DNA of 64,000 nucleotides from Sulfitobacter noctilucicola (GCF_000622385.1 NZ_JASD01000005.1:1-64000), one strand, 5' to 3'; counted from the first letter of the stretch, positions 8,984 through 18,328 are shown. Notes: generated by a model from the letters alone, not told the origin. Made by a program: numbers and translations.

Positions 8984-10900
8984 CTATGCTTTGTCAGAGG
9001 GCAGGGGCCACCACGCGACACCTGCGGCTTCAATCTCGCGGCCTTCCCATAGTGTCGTTTCAGGTGCGTAGTTGAAAGCAAACCGGTGCGTCGCGGTATC
9101 TCGCAGGCGCAGGCCATCCGGCAGGGCGGTCAGTGTCAGGTTTGTGCAGATGAGGGACACCAAACGGTCCCACAAAACTGTGTCCGGCCATCCTCCAAGA
9201 TAGTGAAGCGGACCGGCGGCAGTCAGGACCGCAGCGCCATCTTTCCCATGCATCAAAGCCTGTGCCGCGCCCTCCAGCGTTTCTACCCAATGGACAATCG
9301 CACCGCCGCCCTCGATCTGACGGGTGATGTTTGGCGGCAGGCTTTCCACCTTTACGACAGAGGTATCCAGATCTGGGATGCCGGGGCCGAGTGGTAGTGC
9401 TGTCGACAACTCCTCCGTCATCAGATTGCTGCGCGGGCCTATCAGGCAGGGAACGTTTGCCTTGCTCAAGGCATCCATCAACGTTTGTGGGATATGCGCG
9501 AGGCCGGGTGCAAAAAGGGCGTTATAGCCAGACAAAGCTTCCGCATCAGTATCGGGCGACAAAATGTCCACCGACAACCCCTGACGGCGCAACGCTCGAT
9601 AGCAATCGAAGACAAGACGGAAATAGTCGAAATCCGCGCCTTGTGGCAGGGTCTGCCACGCCCAGTCAGACGCATAGTCAAAAATCAGGGCCACCGGTGC
9701 TACTTTCTGCGCTACATCCGGCATCTGCTCCAGCTCTAGAGCGACCTGTGCTGCCTCCGACAAACCCTGCGCGGCCACGTCATCCGGACGCAGCAGACCC
9801 GCGTGCATCTGCTCTTGCGCGAAAGGAGCCTGACGCCAGCGGAAATAGCTGACGACCTCTGCCCCGTGGGCAAAGGCTTCCCACGACCACAGCCGTACCA
9901 TCCCGGGCAAAGGGGCAGGGTTGTAGGGTGCCCAGTTTACCGGCCCGGGTTGCTGCTCCATCACCCACCAGCGCCCGTTGTTCATGGCACGGTAGAGGTC
10001 ATGGTGAAACGCCTGCATGTCGGGATCACCCTGTTGCAGATAGCGGGCCTTGTGCGCCGCATCGCCTTCAAGGCGGTCTGACAAAAAGCCGATCGGGTAG
10101 CTGTCCCATGATGCGATATCGAGATCCCGGGCGACGGCGAAATGGTCAAACTCCAGCACGCGGCCCATGTAATTGTGAATAAGCGGCGCGTCGGTCAGAG
10201 GCCGTAGTGCTGTCACCTGTGCGGCGTTCCATGACGCCACCTGATCGGAGGCGAAACGGCGAAAGGCCAGCTCATGGGCCGGATTAGGCTGGGTTACTGT
10301 AAGGTTGGGCAGGTCAACCTCGTCAAAATCAGCATATTCCATTGACCAGAACACGTTGCCCCACGCACGGTTAAGCGCATCTACGCTCTGATAACGCTGT
10401 GCCAGCCAGTCACGAAAGGCGTGGCGCGCGGCATCCGAATAGCTCAGCACCGTTTCGTGGCAGCCATATTCGTTGTCTATCTGCCATGCGGTAACACGGG
10501 GGTCGCGGCCATATCGTTTGCCCATCATTGCCGCCATATCTGCCGCCGCTTTGCGGTAACCGGCGTGGCTATGACAGTAGTGCCGGCGCGAGCCAAACTT
10601 GCGGGGCTGACCGCCAGCATCTACGGCGAGCATGTCGGGAAATCGTTCCAGCATCCAGCGCGGCGGGGTGGCCGACGGCGTACCAAGAACTACCTTTAGA
10701 CCGGCATCGGCGAGAACTGCAATCGCAGCATCAAGCCAGTCAAAGTCATACACGCCCTGTTGCGGTTCCAAACGGGACCATGCGAATTCGCCGATGCGGA
10801 CCCAGGTAATCCCCACATCTGCCATCCGCTGCGCGTCCAGCGCCCACATCTCTTGTGGCCAGTGTTCGGGGTAGTAGCAAACGCCCAGCGATCGTTTCAT
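8984..10900 (-). CDS. Beta-galactosidase, glycoside hydrolase family 42
   Basis: The 638-residue enzyme hydrolyses terminal beta-galactosides inside the cell. It opens with GVCYYPEHWP and VRIGEFAW, typical of GH42. The acid/base Glu sits in QIDNEYGCH near residue 141 and the nucleophile Glu in VMEQQPGPVNW near residue 313. SYFRWRQAPFAQEQMH follows, then a trimerisation-type middle domain and a C-terminal beta domain. Length is usual for the family, and no signal peptide is seen. It is the last gene of the galactoside operon and overlaps the lactonase gene by four bases (ATGA), so it is translationally coupled. Confidence 0.92.
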   Translation of the reverse strand: MKRSLGVCYYPEHWPQEMWALDAQRMADVGITWVRIGEFAWSRLEPQQGVYDFDWLDAAIAVLADAGLKVVLGTPSATPPRWMLERFPDMLAVDAGGQPRKFGSRRHYCHSHAGYRKAAADMAAMMGKRYGRDPRVTAWQIDNEYGCHETVLSYSDAARHAFRDWLAQRYQSVDALNRAWGNVFWSMEYADFDEVDLPNLTVTQPNPAHELAFRRFASDQVASWNAAQVTALRPLTDAPLIHNYMGRVLEFDHFAVARDLDIASWDSYPIGFLSDRLEGDAAHKARYLQQGDPDMQAFHHDLYRAMNNGRWWVMEQQPGPVNWAPYNPAPLPGMVRLWSWEAFAHGAEVVSYFRWRQAPFAQEQMHAGLLRPDDVAAQGLSEAAQVALELEQMPDVAQKVAPVALIFDYASDWAWQTLPQGADFDYFRLVFDCYRALRRQGLSVDILSPDTDAEALSGYNALFAPGLAHIPQTLMDALSKANVPCLIGPRSNLMTEELSTALPLGPGIPDLDTSVVKVESLPPNITRQIEGGGAIVHWVETLEGAAQALMHGKDGAAVLTAAGPLHYLGGWPDTVLWDRLVSLICTNLTLTALPDGLRLRDTATHRFAFNYAPETTLWEGREIEAAGVAWWPLPSDKA

Positions 10901-11766
10901 AGGAGCACCCGTGGCTCTGCCACACCTTGCGCTACATCATGCAGCACGAAGGTTTGTCCGTTCAAAGGTCGTTTTTGCATGTCACTGTCGTTCAGGCCGG
11001 TGGTGGCAGATGTCAGATAAAGATCACGCAGCAGTGGTCCGCCGAACGCAGGGCAGGTTGGCTGGCGGGCAGGAACGTCAATGCGGCAGATCTCCGTGCC
11101 GTCGGGGGCAAAGCACACCACGCAAGCTGCGCCCCACATGGCGACCCACAGGTTTCCCTCCGCGTCTGTCACAGCGCCATCAGGGTTCAGGCGCTGGCCT
11201 TTCAGATCAGCAAACACTGTAGGGTCTCCGTCGGGCCACCCATCGGCGGCTGACAGGGGCTGTCGCATGATTTGTCCGGTGACTGTATCGGTATAGTATC
11301 CGCAGCTTTTGTCCGGTGCGAATGAGATCGCATTGCTTACTGTGATCTTGTCCTTCAGCTGGCGCAGCTCGCCCCGATAGTACCGGTAAATGGCACCGGC
11401 CTCGGGCTCTGTTTCCTTGCCCATGGAACCGATCCAGAAGCCGCCCCAAGGATCAGCCCTTCCGTCATTGGACCGTGTCACCGGATTGTCGGCATCCAGC
11501 GCGCAGACGGCGACCTTTGCGCCGCTGTCGATATTGAAGCGCCAGAGTGCAGCCTCAGAAGCGAGCAGCAGCGTGTCGCGGTCAACCCAGCCCGCCGCCG
11601 AAAAATGTGTGTCGAAACGCCACTCGAGACGCGTTTGGCCTTCTTTTTCAGGGCTTTGCGCATACAGACGCTTGCCAAGGATATCGAACCAGAAAAGCAT
11701 CCCACGTTCAGGATGCCAAAGAGGACCTTCGCCCAACGCACAAACCGTCGCATCAAAAGGCGTCAT
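10897..11766 (-). CDS. SMP-30/gluconolactonase-type sugar lactonase
   Basis: The 289-residue six-bladed propeller protein probably opens the galactonolactone made by sugar dehydrogenation. Family signs are the N-terminal LGEGPLWHPERGMLFWFDI with its metal-binding Glu, the central SNDGRADPWGGFWIGSMG with Asn and Asp ligands, and LNPDGAVTDAEGNLWVA. It overlaps the aldolase gene by four bases upstream. Placement among galactose oxidation genes suggests galactono-lactone as substrate, but the family also acts on other aldonolactones. Confidence 0.85.
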   Translation of the reverse strand: MTPFDATVCALGEGPLWHPERGMLFWFDILGKRLYAQSPEKEGQTRLEWRFDTHFSAAGWVDRDTLLLASEAALWRFNIDSGAKVAVCALDADNPVTRSNDGRADPWGGFWIGSMGKETEPEAGAIYRYYRGELRQLKDKITVSNAISFAPDKSCGYYTDTVTGQIMRQPLSAADGWPDGDPTVFADLKGQRLNPDGAVTDAEGNLWVAMWGAACVVCFAPDGTEICRIDVPARQPTCPAFGGPLLRDLYLTSATTGLNDSDMQKRPLNGQTFVLHDVAQGVAEPRVLL

Positions 11767-12368
11767 TGAGCGGCGGCTTTGTAGGCGGCTACAATATCTG
11801 CGGCGCGGTGTGCAACGTCTTGCGCGGTCATGCCCGGCGCGTACAGCGCAGAGCCGAGCCCGAAGCCGTCAGCAGAGGCTTTGATCCATTCGCGGAAATT
11901 GTCCGGTCCAGCACCACCCACCGCATAAACCAAAGTGCCGTCCGGCAAGACGGCCCGCATTGCGGCCAGTCCCTGCGTCCCAGCCATCGCGCCGGGGAAC
12001 AATTTCAACCCGTCTGCGCCCGCCTCCAGTGCGGCGAACGCTTCGGTTGGGGTGAAGACGCCCGGCCAGCTTTGCATGCCACGCGCTTTGGTGCCTTCGA
12101 TGACATCGGTGTTGCAGTTCGGTGAAACGATGATCTGTCCGCCAGCATCCGCGACGCGGTTAACGTCATCAATCGTCAGGACGGTCCCAGCACCCACAGT
12201 CACATCATCGGGCAGGTGGCGCACCAGCGCAGCGATGCTGTCAAACGGTTGCGGGGAGTTTAGCGGCACCTCGATGGTGGTAATGCCCGCATCCAGAAGG
12301 GCAGTCCCGATGCTGGGCGCTTCGGCCGGGGTGATGCCGCGTAAGATAGCGATAAGGGGAAGCGTCAT
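11763..12368 (-). CDS. dgoA: 2-dehydro-3-deoxy-6-phosphogalactonate aldolase
   Basis: The 201-residue class I aldolase splits KDPGal to pyruvate and glyceraldehyde 3-phosphate. It is of the KDPG/KDPGal family: PLIAILRGITPAEA at the start, the catalytic Glu in TIEVPLNSP, GAGTVL, and the Schiff-base region with VSPNCNTDVI, PGVFTPTEAF and LKLFPG (Lys). Length fits. It overlaps the kinase gene upstream by four bases, which supports KDPGal rather than KDPG as substrate. Confidence 0.9.
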   Translation of the reverse strand: MTLPLIAILRGITPAEAPSIGTALLDAGITTIEVPLNSPQPFDSIAALVRHLPDDVTVGAGTVLTIDDVNRVADAGGQIIVSPNCNTDVIEGTKARGMQSWPGVFTPTEAFAALEAGADGLKLFPGAMAGTQGLAAMRAVLPDGTLVYAVGGAGPDNFREWIKASADGFGLGSALYAPGMTAQDVAHRAADIVAAYKAAAQ

Positions 12369-13270
12369 AGAGTGTCCTGTATCTGTCGGTAGGCGGCTGT
12401 CAGGCCCGCCAGTGTCATCCGCTCCGCATCCGTAACAGTCGCGGGTGCACCTTGGGTCTGAAGGGCGCGGGCATAGGGTTTTGCGGCGGCATCGGCACCG
12501 ATGATCGCGATATTGGTGCCCAGCCAGTAGGGTTTGCTTGCCGCCAGTTCGGCCCCGATCAGCAGACCTGAAAGTCGTGCGCGCCCGACCGCAGGCGAGG
12601 TGCCATCCAGCAAATCGTCCGCCCTGATCGCAAACAGACGCGCAGCCAGTTTTTCTGGTTTTCCAAGTGCTTCCTCGACCGCAAAATCAAATGTGGCGTC
12701 ATCCCAGCCGTCGCCGCTTACCGAATGACGCAGCACCGATTGGGAAGACAATAGCGCAAACATCTCGCCGGTCATGTAGGTCTGGAAACTGATTACCTCA
12801 CCCGCGCTGATCTGGACCCATTTGGTATGGGTGCCCGGTAAGCAGATCACCCCGTCCCAATCGGTGTTGAGTGCCAGAAAGCCCGCGATCTGCGTTTCCT
12901 CGCCGCGCATAACATCCGAAGGGGTGGTCTGCCGCAGACCCGGCAAGATACGCAGGTTGAAGCGATCCGAGGTCGGTGCAACCGCACCTGTGCCTTCCAG
13001 TGGTGTGCAGGGCACTGCGCGGTAGGGCGCTTCGGCCCAGCCTTGTCGTGATCCGACCATGCCGCAAGCAAGGATCGGGGTCTGTGGTGTCACATCCCAA
13101 TGTGCGACCATATCGGCAAGCGCAGGTTCGAACCCGTCGCGCGATAAGCCGCCCATGCCAGCACACGACTGAACTGTGTCGCGCACCTGTCCGCCCTGCA
13201 ACGCCCAGCCGCGCAGGTTGCTTGTGCCCCAGTCCAGTCCGATCCAGTCAGGTGTGATCCTTTCAGCCAT
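12365..13270 (-). CDS. dgoK: 2-dehydro-3-deoxygalactonokinase
   Basis: The 301-residue kinase phosphorylates 2-keto-3-deoxygalactonate. DgoK features are DWIGLDWGTSNLRGWAL at the N-terminus, ILACGMVGSRQGWAEAPY, and the central CLPGTHTKWVQ. The ATG at 13270 was chosen because it follows the SDR stop by two bases; an upstream in-frame start would lie inside the SDR gene. Together with dgoA it forms the lower part of the De Ley-Doudoroff galactose pathway. Confidence 0.9.
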   Translation of the reverse strand: MAERITPDWIGLDWGTSNLRGWALQGGQVRDTVQSCAGMGGLSRDGFEPALADMVAHWDVTPQTPILACGMVGSRQGWAEAPYRAVPCTPLEGTGAVAPTSDRFNLRILPGLRQTTPSDVMRGEETQIAGFLALNTDWDGVICLPGTHTKWVQISAGEVISFQTYMTGEMFALLSSQSVLRHSVSGDGWDDATFDFAVEEALGKPEKLAARLFAIRADDLLDGTSPAVGRARLSGLLIGAELAASKPYWLGTNIAIIGADAAAKPYARALQTQGAPATVTDAERMTLAGLTAAYRQIQDTL

Positions 13271-13272
13271 GT

Positions 13273-14043
13273 CTACCCCGTCGTTACCACGCCGCCATCG
13301 ACGACCATGCACTGTCCGGTCATCATCCGGCTGGTATTCGATGCGAGGAAGAGTACCGCGTCGACCACATCCTGCGGAGCGAGATGCGTCTTCAGGCATT
13401 GCCGTTCCAGATGGCCTGCCAGCGCTTCTGGCGTTGCCCACTTGTCCATCTGTTTGTCCGTCAGCACCCAGCCCGGTGCCAAGGCATTGACGCGGATACC
13501 GTCCGGCCCGAATTCACGGGCCAGCGCGCGCGTCATCGCGGTGATGCCGCCGTTGGCCGCGACATACGCCGGATAGCCTGCGTTGCCCATCATATAGCTG
13601 ATAGAGCTGAAGTTGATGACCGATCCTGCGCCCGTGGATTGCATCCCCGGCAGGGCAGCCTGTGCAGCAAAGAAATATGCCTTGAGGTTGATGTCGAGCA
13701 GCCGGTCCCATTCGGAGGGCGACAGATCGGCCGTGGTGTGGCGGGCGTCATTGGCGGCATTGTTGACCAGCACCTCAACGGGCCCATTGATTTGCGCCGC
13801 CTTGTCGATGCTGTCCTGCAACGCTGCCGTGTCGGTGATATCCCCTTGAATGAACAAGGGCGGGCGGCCGTGTTTCGCCTCCATCTCCTGCACAAAGTCG
13901 GTCGCGTCCGACCGCCCGATAAAGGCGACCTTTGCACCTTGTGCCAGAAATCCATCCGTCAGCGATGCCCCGATGCCGGAGCCGCCTCCGGTGATGTAGA
14001 CGGATTTGCCTTTTAGATCGTGAAACGTTGCACTCTGGGTCAC
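13273..14043 (-). CDS. Short-chain dehydrogenase, candidate galactose dehydrogenase
   Basis: The 256-residue SDR has the Rossmann motif TGGGSGIG near residue 20, NNAAN, and a Ser of the active site in NFSSIS. The YxxxK motif appears as YVAAN, so the catalytic Lys (residue about 164) is Asn; codon AAC at 13552-13554 is clear. The start is GTG at 14043 with AAGGAGA seven bases upstream. Its position before the lactonase and the kda-type genes suggests galactose 1-dehydrogenase, making galactonolactone. The Lys change leaves substrate and even activity uncertain. Confidence 0.75.
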   Translation of the reverse strand: MTQSATFHDLKGKSVYITGGGSGIGASLTDGFLAQGAKVAFIGRSDATDFVQEMEAKHGRPPLFIQGDITDTAALQDSIDKAAQINGPVEVLVNNAANDARHTTADLSPSEWDRLLDINLKAYFFAAQAALPGMQSTGAGSVINFSSISYMMGNAGYPAYVAANGGITAMTRALAREFGPDGIRVNALAPGWVLTDKQMDKWATPEALAGHLERQCLKTHLAPQDVVDAVLFLASNTSRMMTGQCMVVDGGVVTTG

Positions 14044-14135
14044 GTTGTTCTCCTTTGCAGGCGGGGCAGTCGATAGGGGCAGGTAGACGTCAGGTATAGC
14101 GCGGTGCAGTACGATTGCAGTTCATCTCCGGTCAT
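14040..14135 (-). CDS. Possible 31-residue coupling ORF
   Basis: This small ORF starts at an ATG overlapping the alpha-galactosidase stop (ATGA) and ends in a TGA overlapping the GTG start of the SDR gene. The peptide begins MTGDELQSYCTALY. It fills the only gap between two operon genes exactly, so ribosomes could pass through and couple them. No family is recognised, and the fit may be chance. Confidence 0.3.
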   Translation of the reverse strand: MTGDELQSYCTALYLTSTCPYRLPRLQRRTT

Positions 14136-16216
14136 AGCCGCCGTCCTTCCAAAACCCACATACTCTCGGGAAAGCTCCAAGGCAGGGTCAGGCCACTGTG
14201 CATCAGGGCGGCCCCGCTCAGCGTCACTGGCCCGTTCTTGAGAGCCTGTTGTCCACGTGACAGATGCGATGCCGACGCCCGATTGCGCAGCGATACCTCA
14301 TAGAGGGCGGAAGGGTCCAGTCGGGTCAGGCGCAAGGGACGCGGTACGATTTGTGTCGAGGTGGCAGCCTTGCCTGCAAAAAGCACAAACTGTGCCCCGT
14401 CTTCGGCAAGCTGCAATTCAGCCACGACCGCTTCATCCGCGGAATCGAGCCGCAGAATATCTGCGACATACATCCAGTGACGGTTGGCCTTCCACCACTG
14501 GGTTACCTCGCGCAGTACGGCTTCTTCGCGGCTATCCAGCTCGCGCGGGTCCATCTCGAAACCCATGTGCCGCTGTGCAGCCACCCATGCGCGGAACTCG
14601 ATATCGAGCGTGCGCCCCGACGTGTGGCACCGGCGCGGCCCGACATGAGAGCCGGTTACAGCGGCGGGCAGAAACAGCGCCGCGTTGTGCTGCATTTTCA
14701 GCCGCTCCAGCGCGTCATTGCTGTCTGACAGCCAAACCCGTTGTGTACGGCTCAGGATACCAAAATCTATACGCCCGCCACCGGAAGCACAGCTTTCAAT
14801 CTCCACATGCGGAAAATCCGCCCGCAGGCGGTCCAGCAATGCGTAGGAACCGCGCGTCTGGGCCGCATCCGGCATTGGCAGCACGCGGTTATGGTCCCAT
14901 TTGATGTAATCGACGGGATGCGCCGTAAGCAGGGCCGCGATCCGTTCATAGATAAAGTCGCGTACCTGCGGCAGCGCCATATTGAGCGCTTTCTGTTGAC
15001 GGCCCAGAATCTGGTCTTCGGCGCCCAGCGCCCAGTCGGGATGCGCGCGGTGCAGATTGCTGTCAGGGTTGATCATCTCAGGCTCGAACCAGATGCCAAA
15101 AGACATGCCTGCTTCGTGTACATGGTCGATCAGCGGGCCCAACCCGTCAGGGTATTTGCGCGGATCAACCTCCCAGTCCGACAACGACGAGGTATCGTCG
15201 TCCCGCTGGCCGAACCAACCGTCATCCAGCACAAAGCGTTCCGCCCCGAGGGACGCCGCCCGTGTGGCGATCTCTTTCAGCTTTGGAATGTTATGATCGA
15301 AATAGACCGCTTCCCAACAATTATAGTGCACCGGACGGGGGGCATCGGGTTTCGCCCATGTCACGATCCGGTCGCGCAGATGACGTTGAAAGCTGACCGC
15401 GCAGCCATTCAGCCCGTCAGAAGAATAGACCGCGTAAAGCGGCGCTGTCTTGAATGTGGTCGCCGCTGCCGTTTCCATACGGGCGGCATGGCCGAACTGA
15501 ATCTGGCGGCGGCCATCTGGCAGCTCTTCGGCGATCATCCGGTGGCCGCCGGACCATCCGTAGTGAAAGGCATAAGCCTCGCCGCTGGCATTGGTCGCTC
15601 CGCGGCAGGGGACAATCAGACCCGGAAAATGCTCGTGACCTGTGCGCCCCGTGCGGTTCTCGCGGTAGCGGATGCCGGGAGACCATGCGGTGCGGTTCAA
15701 CTGGAACTCACCACACCAGCGGCCCGCAACGTCAATCATTTCATCCGCTTGCTGTGGGCCGGGCAGCGTGGGCGCGGCAAGCCAGTGCAGATGCAGCGGA
15801 CGGTCTGATGTCAGCTCGGCCGTCATTGCGATGACGTGGGTGGCGGGATCAAGTGTGAATTCGGCGGTATAGGTCAACCGGTTGACCAGATCGGCGCAGA
15901 CAATCTTTAGGCCCGTGTCGGTCTGGCTGTCATCGGCAAGCGAGAACTGCGGCAAAAGCGGTGTGCCATCTGCGTCACGCACGATAAGACCGGGCTGGCC
16001 TGGAAAACTGCGTGCGGCTTCGGGACAAATCGACAGGTCCGGATTTTCATCCAGCATGCCACCGGTCACATCCAGTTGTGTGGCTCCCGCCAGCGCCGGG
16101 AGGTCTTCCCTTTCGGGCAGGGGGGCACCCCAATAGATCACCTCGGGACAGCGCCCCTCGCGCGATCCCAGCGCCAGCGTTTGCCGCGCATCATCCAGTC
16201 GCCAGGTTCTGATCAC
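14132..16216 (-). CDS. Alpha-galactosidase, glycoside hydrolase family 36
   Basis: The 694-residue enzyme removes alpha-1,6-galactose from melibiose- or raffinose-type sugars. GH36 motifs are clear: NCWEAVYFDHN, the catalytic-domain start VLDDGWFG, GIWFEPEMI, the nucleophile Asp in YIKWDHNR near residue 441, the CASGGGRIDFG loop, and the acid/base Asp in WLSDSND near 497. The N-terminal beta-sandwich and C-terminal domain are present. The GTG start at 16216 overlaps the permease stop by four bases. No signal peptide is seen, so it acts on imported sugar. Confidence 0.93.
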   Translation of the reverse strand: MIRTWRLDDARQTLALGSREGRCPEVIYWGAPLPEREDLPALAGATQLDVTGGMLDENPDLSICPEAARSFPGQPGLIVRDADGTPLLPQFSLADDSQTDTGLKIVCADLVNRLTYTAEFTLDPATHVIAMTAELTSDRPLHLHWLAAPTLPGPQQADEMIDVAGRWCGEFQLNRTAWSPGIRYRENRTGRTGHEHFPGLIVPCRGATNASGEAYAFHYGWSGGHRMIAEELPDGRRQIQFGHAARMETAAATTFKTAPLYAVYSSDGLNGCAVSFQRHLRDRIVTWAKPDAPRPVHYNCWEAVYFDHNIPKLKEIATRAASLGAERFVLDDGWFGQRDDDTSSLSDWEVDPRKYPDGLGPLIDHVHEAGMSFGIWFEPEMINPDSNLHRAHPDWALGAEDQILGRQQKALNMALPQVRDFIYERIAALLTAHPVDYIKWDHNRVLPMPDAAQTRGSYALLDRLRADFPHVEIESCASGGGRIDFGILSRTQRVWLSDSNDALERLKMQHNAALFLPAAVTGSHVGPRRCHTSGRTLDIEFRAWVAAQRHMGFEMDPRELDSREEAVLREVTQWWKANRHWMYVADILRLDSADEAVVAELQLAEDGAQFVLFAGKAATSTQIVPRPLRLTRLDPSALYEVSLRNRASASHLSRGQQALKNGPVTLSGAALMHSGLTLPWSFPESMWVLEGRRL

Positions 16217-17061
16217 TTCACCGCCCCCAGTGTGAGGCCCGCAATAAAGTGCTTTTGCATTAGAAAAAACATCGCCACAGGAGGCAGGGCCGCCACGATG
16301 CTGCCCGCGCTCATCAGATGATACATCGCGCGGAATTCCGAGTTAAAGGCGGTGATGCCTGCGGTCACCGGCTGGCTTTCCGGTCCTTGGGTCAGCACCA
16401 CAGCCCAGAAATAGTCATTCCAGATGAAGGTGAAGATCAGCACCGAAAGGGCGGCCAGCGCGGGTTTCATCAAGGGCAAGACAACGTGCCAGAATATCTG
16501 TATTTCGGATATGCCTTCGACGCGTGCGGCTTCGATCAGCTCAAAGGGCAGGGCACGGATGAAGTTGCGCATGAACAGCGTGCAAAACCCGGTCTGGAAC
16601 GCAATGTGAAAAAGCACCAGACCGGTCTTGGTGTTATAAAGCCCCATGCCCAGTGTCAGGTCGCGCACAGGCACCATAAGGATCTGAAAAGGCACAAAGT
16701 TGCCCGCCACGAACATAAAGAAAATCCAGATGTTGGCTTTGAACCGGTAGATGCCCAGCGCAAAGCCTGCCATCGCCGACAGAGCCACAGCACCGATCAC
16801 GGTGGGTATGGTGATGGTAAAGGAGTTGAGCAGATAGCGTGGCATGTCAGAGTTGAAGAACACCTGTCCGTAGTTTTCCACGAAATCAAACGATGATGGC
16901 ACGCCCCAATAGTTCGCATTGGTAAAGTCGGCACCGGGCTTGATCGAAAAGATCGCGACCGCAATCAGCGGCAAAAGCCAGACGATTAGTGCCAGCGGTA
17001 AAACCGCCTGATACATTGTCTTGGCAGCTGCGGGGCGTTTTTCCAATGGAGTGGGGAACAT
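16213..17061 (-). CDS. Sugar ABC transporter permease, MalG type
   Basis: The 282-residue inner-membrane protein has six predicted helices and the EAA loop (ELIEAARVEGISEIQIFWHVVLP) that contacts the ATPase. It belongs to the CUT1 family and is one of two permeases in this locus. The start overlaps the stop of the MmcQ/YjbR gene (TAATG). With alpha- and beta-galactosidase in the same operon, the substrate is likely an alpha- or mixed galactoside oligosaccharide. Confidence 0.88.
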   Translation of the reverse strand: MFPTPLEKRPAAAKTMYQAVLPLALIVWLLPLIAVAIFSIKPGADFTNANYWGVPSSFDFVENYGQVFFNSDMPRYLLNSFTITIPTVIGAVALSAMAGFALGIYRFKANIWIFFMFVAGNFVPFQILMVPVRDLTLGMGLYNTKTGLVLFHIAFQTGFCTLFMRNFIRALPFELIEAARVEGISEIQIFWHVVLPLMKPALAALSVLIFTFIWNDYFWAVVLTQGPESQPVTAGITAFNSEFRAMYHLMSAGSIVAALPPVAMFFLMQKHFIAGLTLGAVK

Positions 17062-17417
17062 TAGATTGCCTCCCTTACCGGTAGGGCATCGCGGTCCGAC
17101 TTGCGCAGGCTAGCGCGGACGATGTCGTAGCTTACTGCCAACCGGTGGCGTGCTTCTTCGGTGTCACTGCTGTCGAACGGCAGTCTCACCCATGATTTGT
17201 GGAAATAGGGCGCGCGCACAGCTGCGCTCGCCTCAATAAGCATCGCGGCAGTGTCTGTGCTGTCGGTCTTGACTGACACGCCGTTCATCTCTCCGTCGCC
17301 ACCAAAACAGGCAAACATCTTGCCCCCGATCTTCCAGCTGACAAGCTCGGGTGGATGGGCCTCTGTCGCACCGGGGAAAGCGGCGCAAATGCGATCAATG
17401 TCGCTGCGGGTCATCAT
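17061..17417 (-). CDS. MmcQ/YjbR-family protein
   Basis: The 118-residue protein matches the MmcQ/YjbR (DUF419) family, whose fold resembles a DNA-binding CyaY-like domain and whose function is unknown. Visible signs are ICAAFPGATE, SWKIGGKMFACF, and KSWVRLPF. The ATG at 17417 overlaps the upstream permease stop, and its stop overlaps the next permease start. It is therefore inserted between the two permease genes of one importer, an unusual place for this family. Confidence 0.8.
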   Translation of the reverse strand: MMTRSDIDRICAAFPGATEAHPPELVSWKIGGKMFACFGGDGEMNGVSVKTDSTDTAAMLIEASAAVRAPYFHKSWVRLPFDSSDTEEARHRLAVSYDIVRASLRKSDRDALPVREAI

Positions 17418-18328
17418 CGTTTTTCCTCGCGGTACATGGACCACAGGAAATAGGCGATAAAGACCATCATGATGCCGAACAGAACAACCGCAATGGCCGC
17501 ACCATATCCCATGCGGAAACCGTACTCAGACAGCGCGACCTCGAACATGTAATAGGCCAGCACGCGGCTTGACCCGAATGGCCCGCCGCTGGTCATGATC
17601 GAGATCAGGTCGAATGACCGCAGTGCGCCGATGATGGTGACCACGAAGGCGATGAAAGTCGCAGGGCGTAATTGCGGCAGCACCACATGCCACAGCATGC
17701 GCAACCCCTTGGCACCGTCCAGACGGCCCGCTTCGATTTGTTCGGGGTTCACGGCATTCAGCCCCGTCAGGTAAAGGATCATGCAATAGGCGGTCTGTGG
17801 CCAGAGGCCCGCAATGATCACGCCGTAAGTGACGTATTTCTCATCACCGAGCATGTTGATGGGACCCGCCCCAAACCAACCCAGAAAGACGTTCAGAAAT
17901 CCAAAAGCAGGATCATAGAACCACGTGAAAACAAGACCGACAACGACCTGGCTGATCACGAATGGGAAAAAGAACAGCGATTTATAGAGGCGAATGCCCG
18001 TCACCGTCTGGTTCAGAAAGAGCGCAATGAACAGACCGGCGGGGATGGCTAACAGGTAGAGAAATAGCCAGATGACATTGTTCTTGAGCGCGGTATAAAA
18101 CGCATCGCGGTCGATGTATTCGTAATAGAGGTCTTCGTAGTTGCGCAGGCCCACATATTCCTTGGCCCCCAAACCATCCCATTCATAAAGCGACAGGTTG
18201 AAGGACTGGAAAACCGGATAGACCACGTAGAACACAAAGAACAGAATGCCCGGTGCCAAAAACAACCACGGGGCCAGCGTCTGCTGGTTGCGGTGCCAGA
18301 AACTGCGGCTGAGTGTGGGGTCTGACAT
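17414..18328 (-). CDS. Sugar ABC transporter permease, MalF type
   Basis: The 304-residue integral membrane protein of the CUT1 family has six predicted helices and an EAA loop (PEQIEAGRLDGAKGLRMLWHVVLP). It pairs with the MalG-type permease 353 bases downstream. It starts about 116 bases after the binding-protein stop, a common spacing for a separately tuned permease. Confidence 0.88.
   Translation of the reverse strand: MSDPTLSRSFWHRNQQTLAPWLFLAPGILFFVFYVVYPVFQSFNLSLYEWDGLGAKEYVGLRNYEDLYYEYIDRDAFYTALKNNVIWLFLYLLAIPAGLFIALFLNQTVTGIRLYKSLFFFPFVISQVVVGLVFTWFYDPAFGFLNVFLGWFGAGPINMLGDEKYVTYGVIIAGLWPQTAYCMILYLTGLNAVNPEQIEAGRLDGAKGLRMLWHVVLPQLRPATFIAFVVTIIGALRSFDLISIMTSGGPFGSSRVLAYYMFEVALSEYGFRMGYGAAIAVVLFGIMMVFIAYFLWSMYREEKR

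Noticed and set aside
14741..15808. A 355-residue frame antisense to the alpha-galactosidase
   Set aside because: Shadow of a clear GH36 gene; no domain is recognised.
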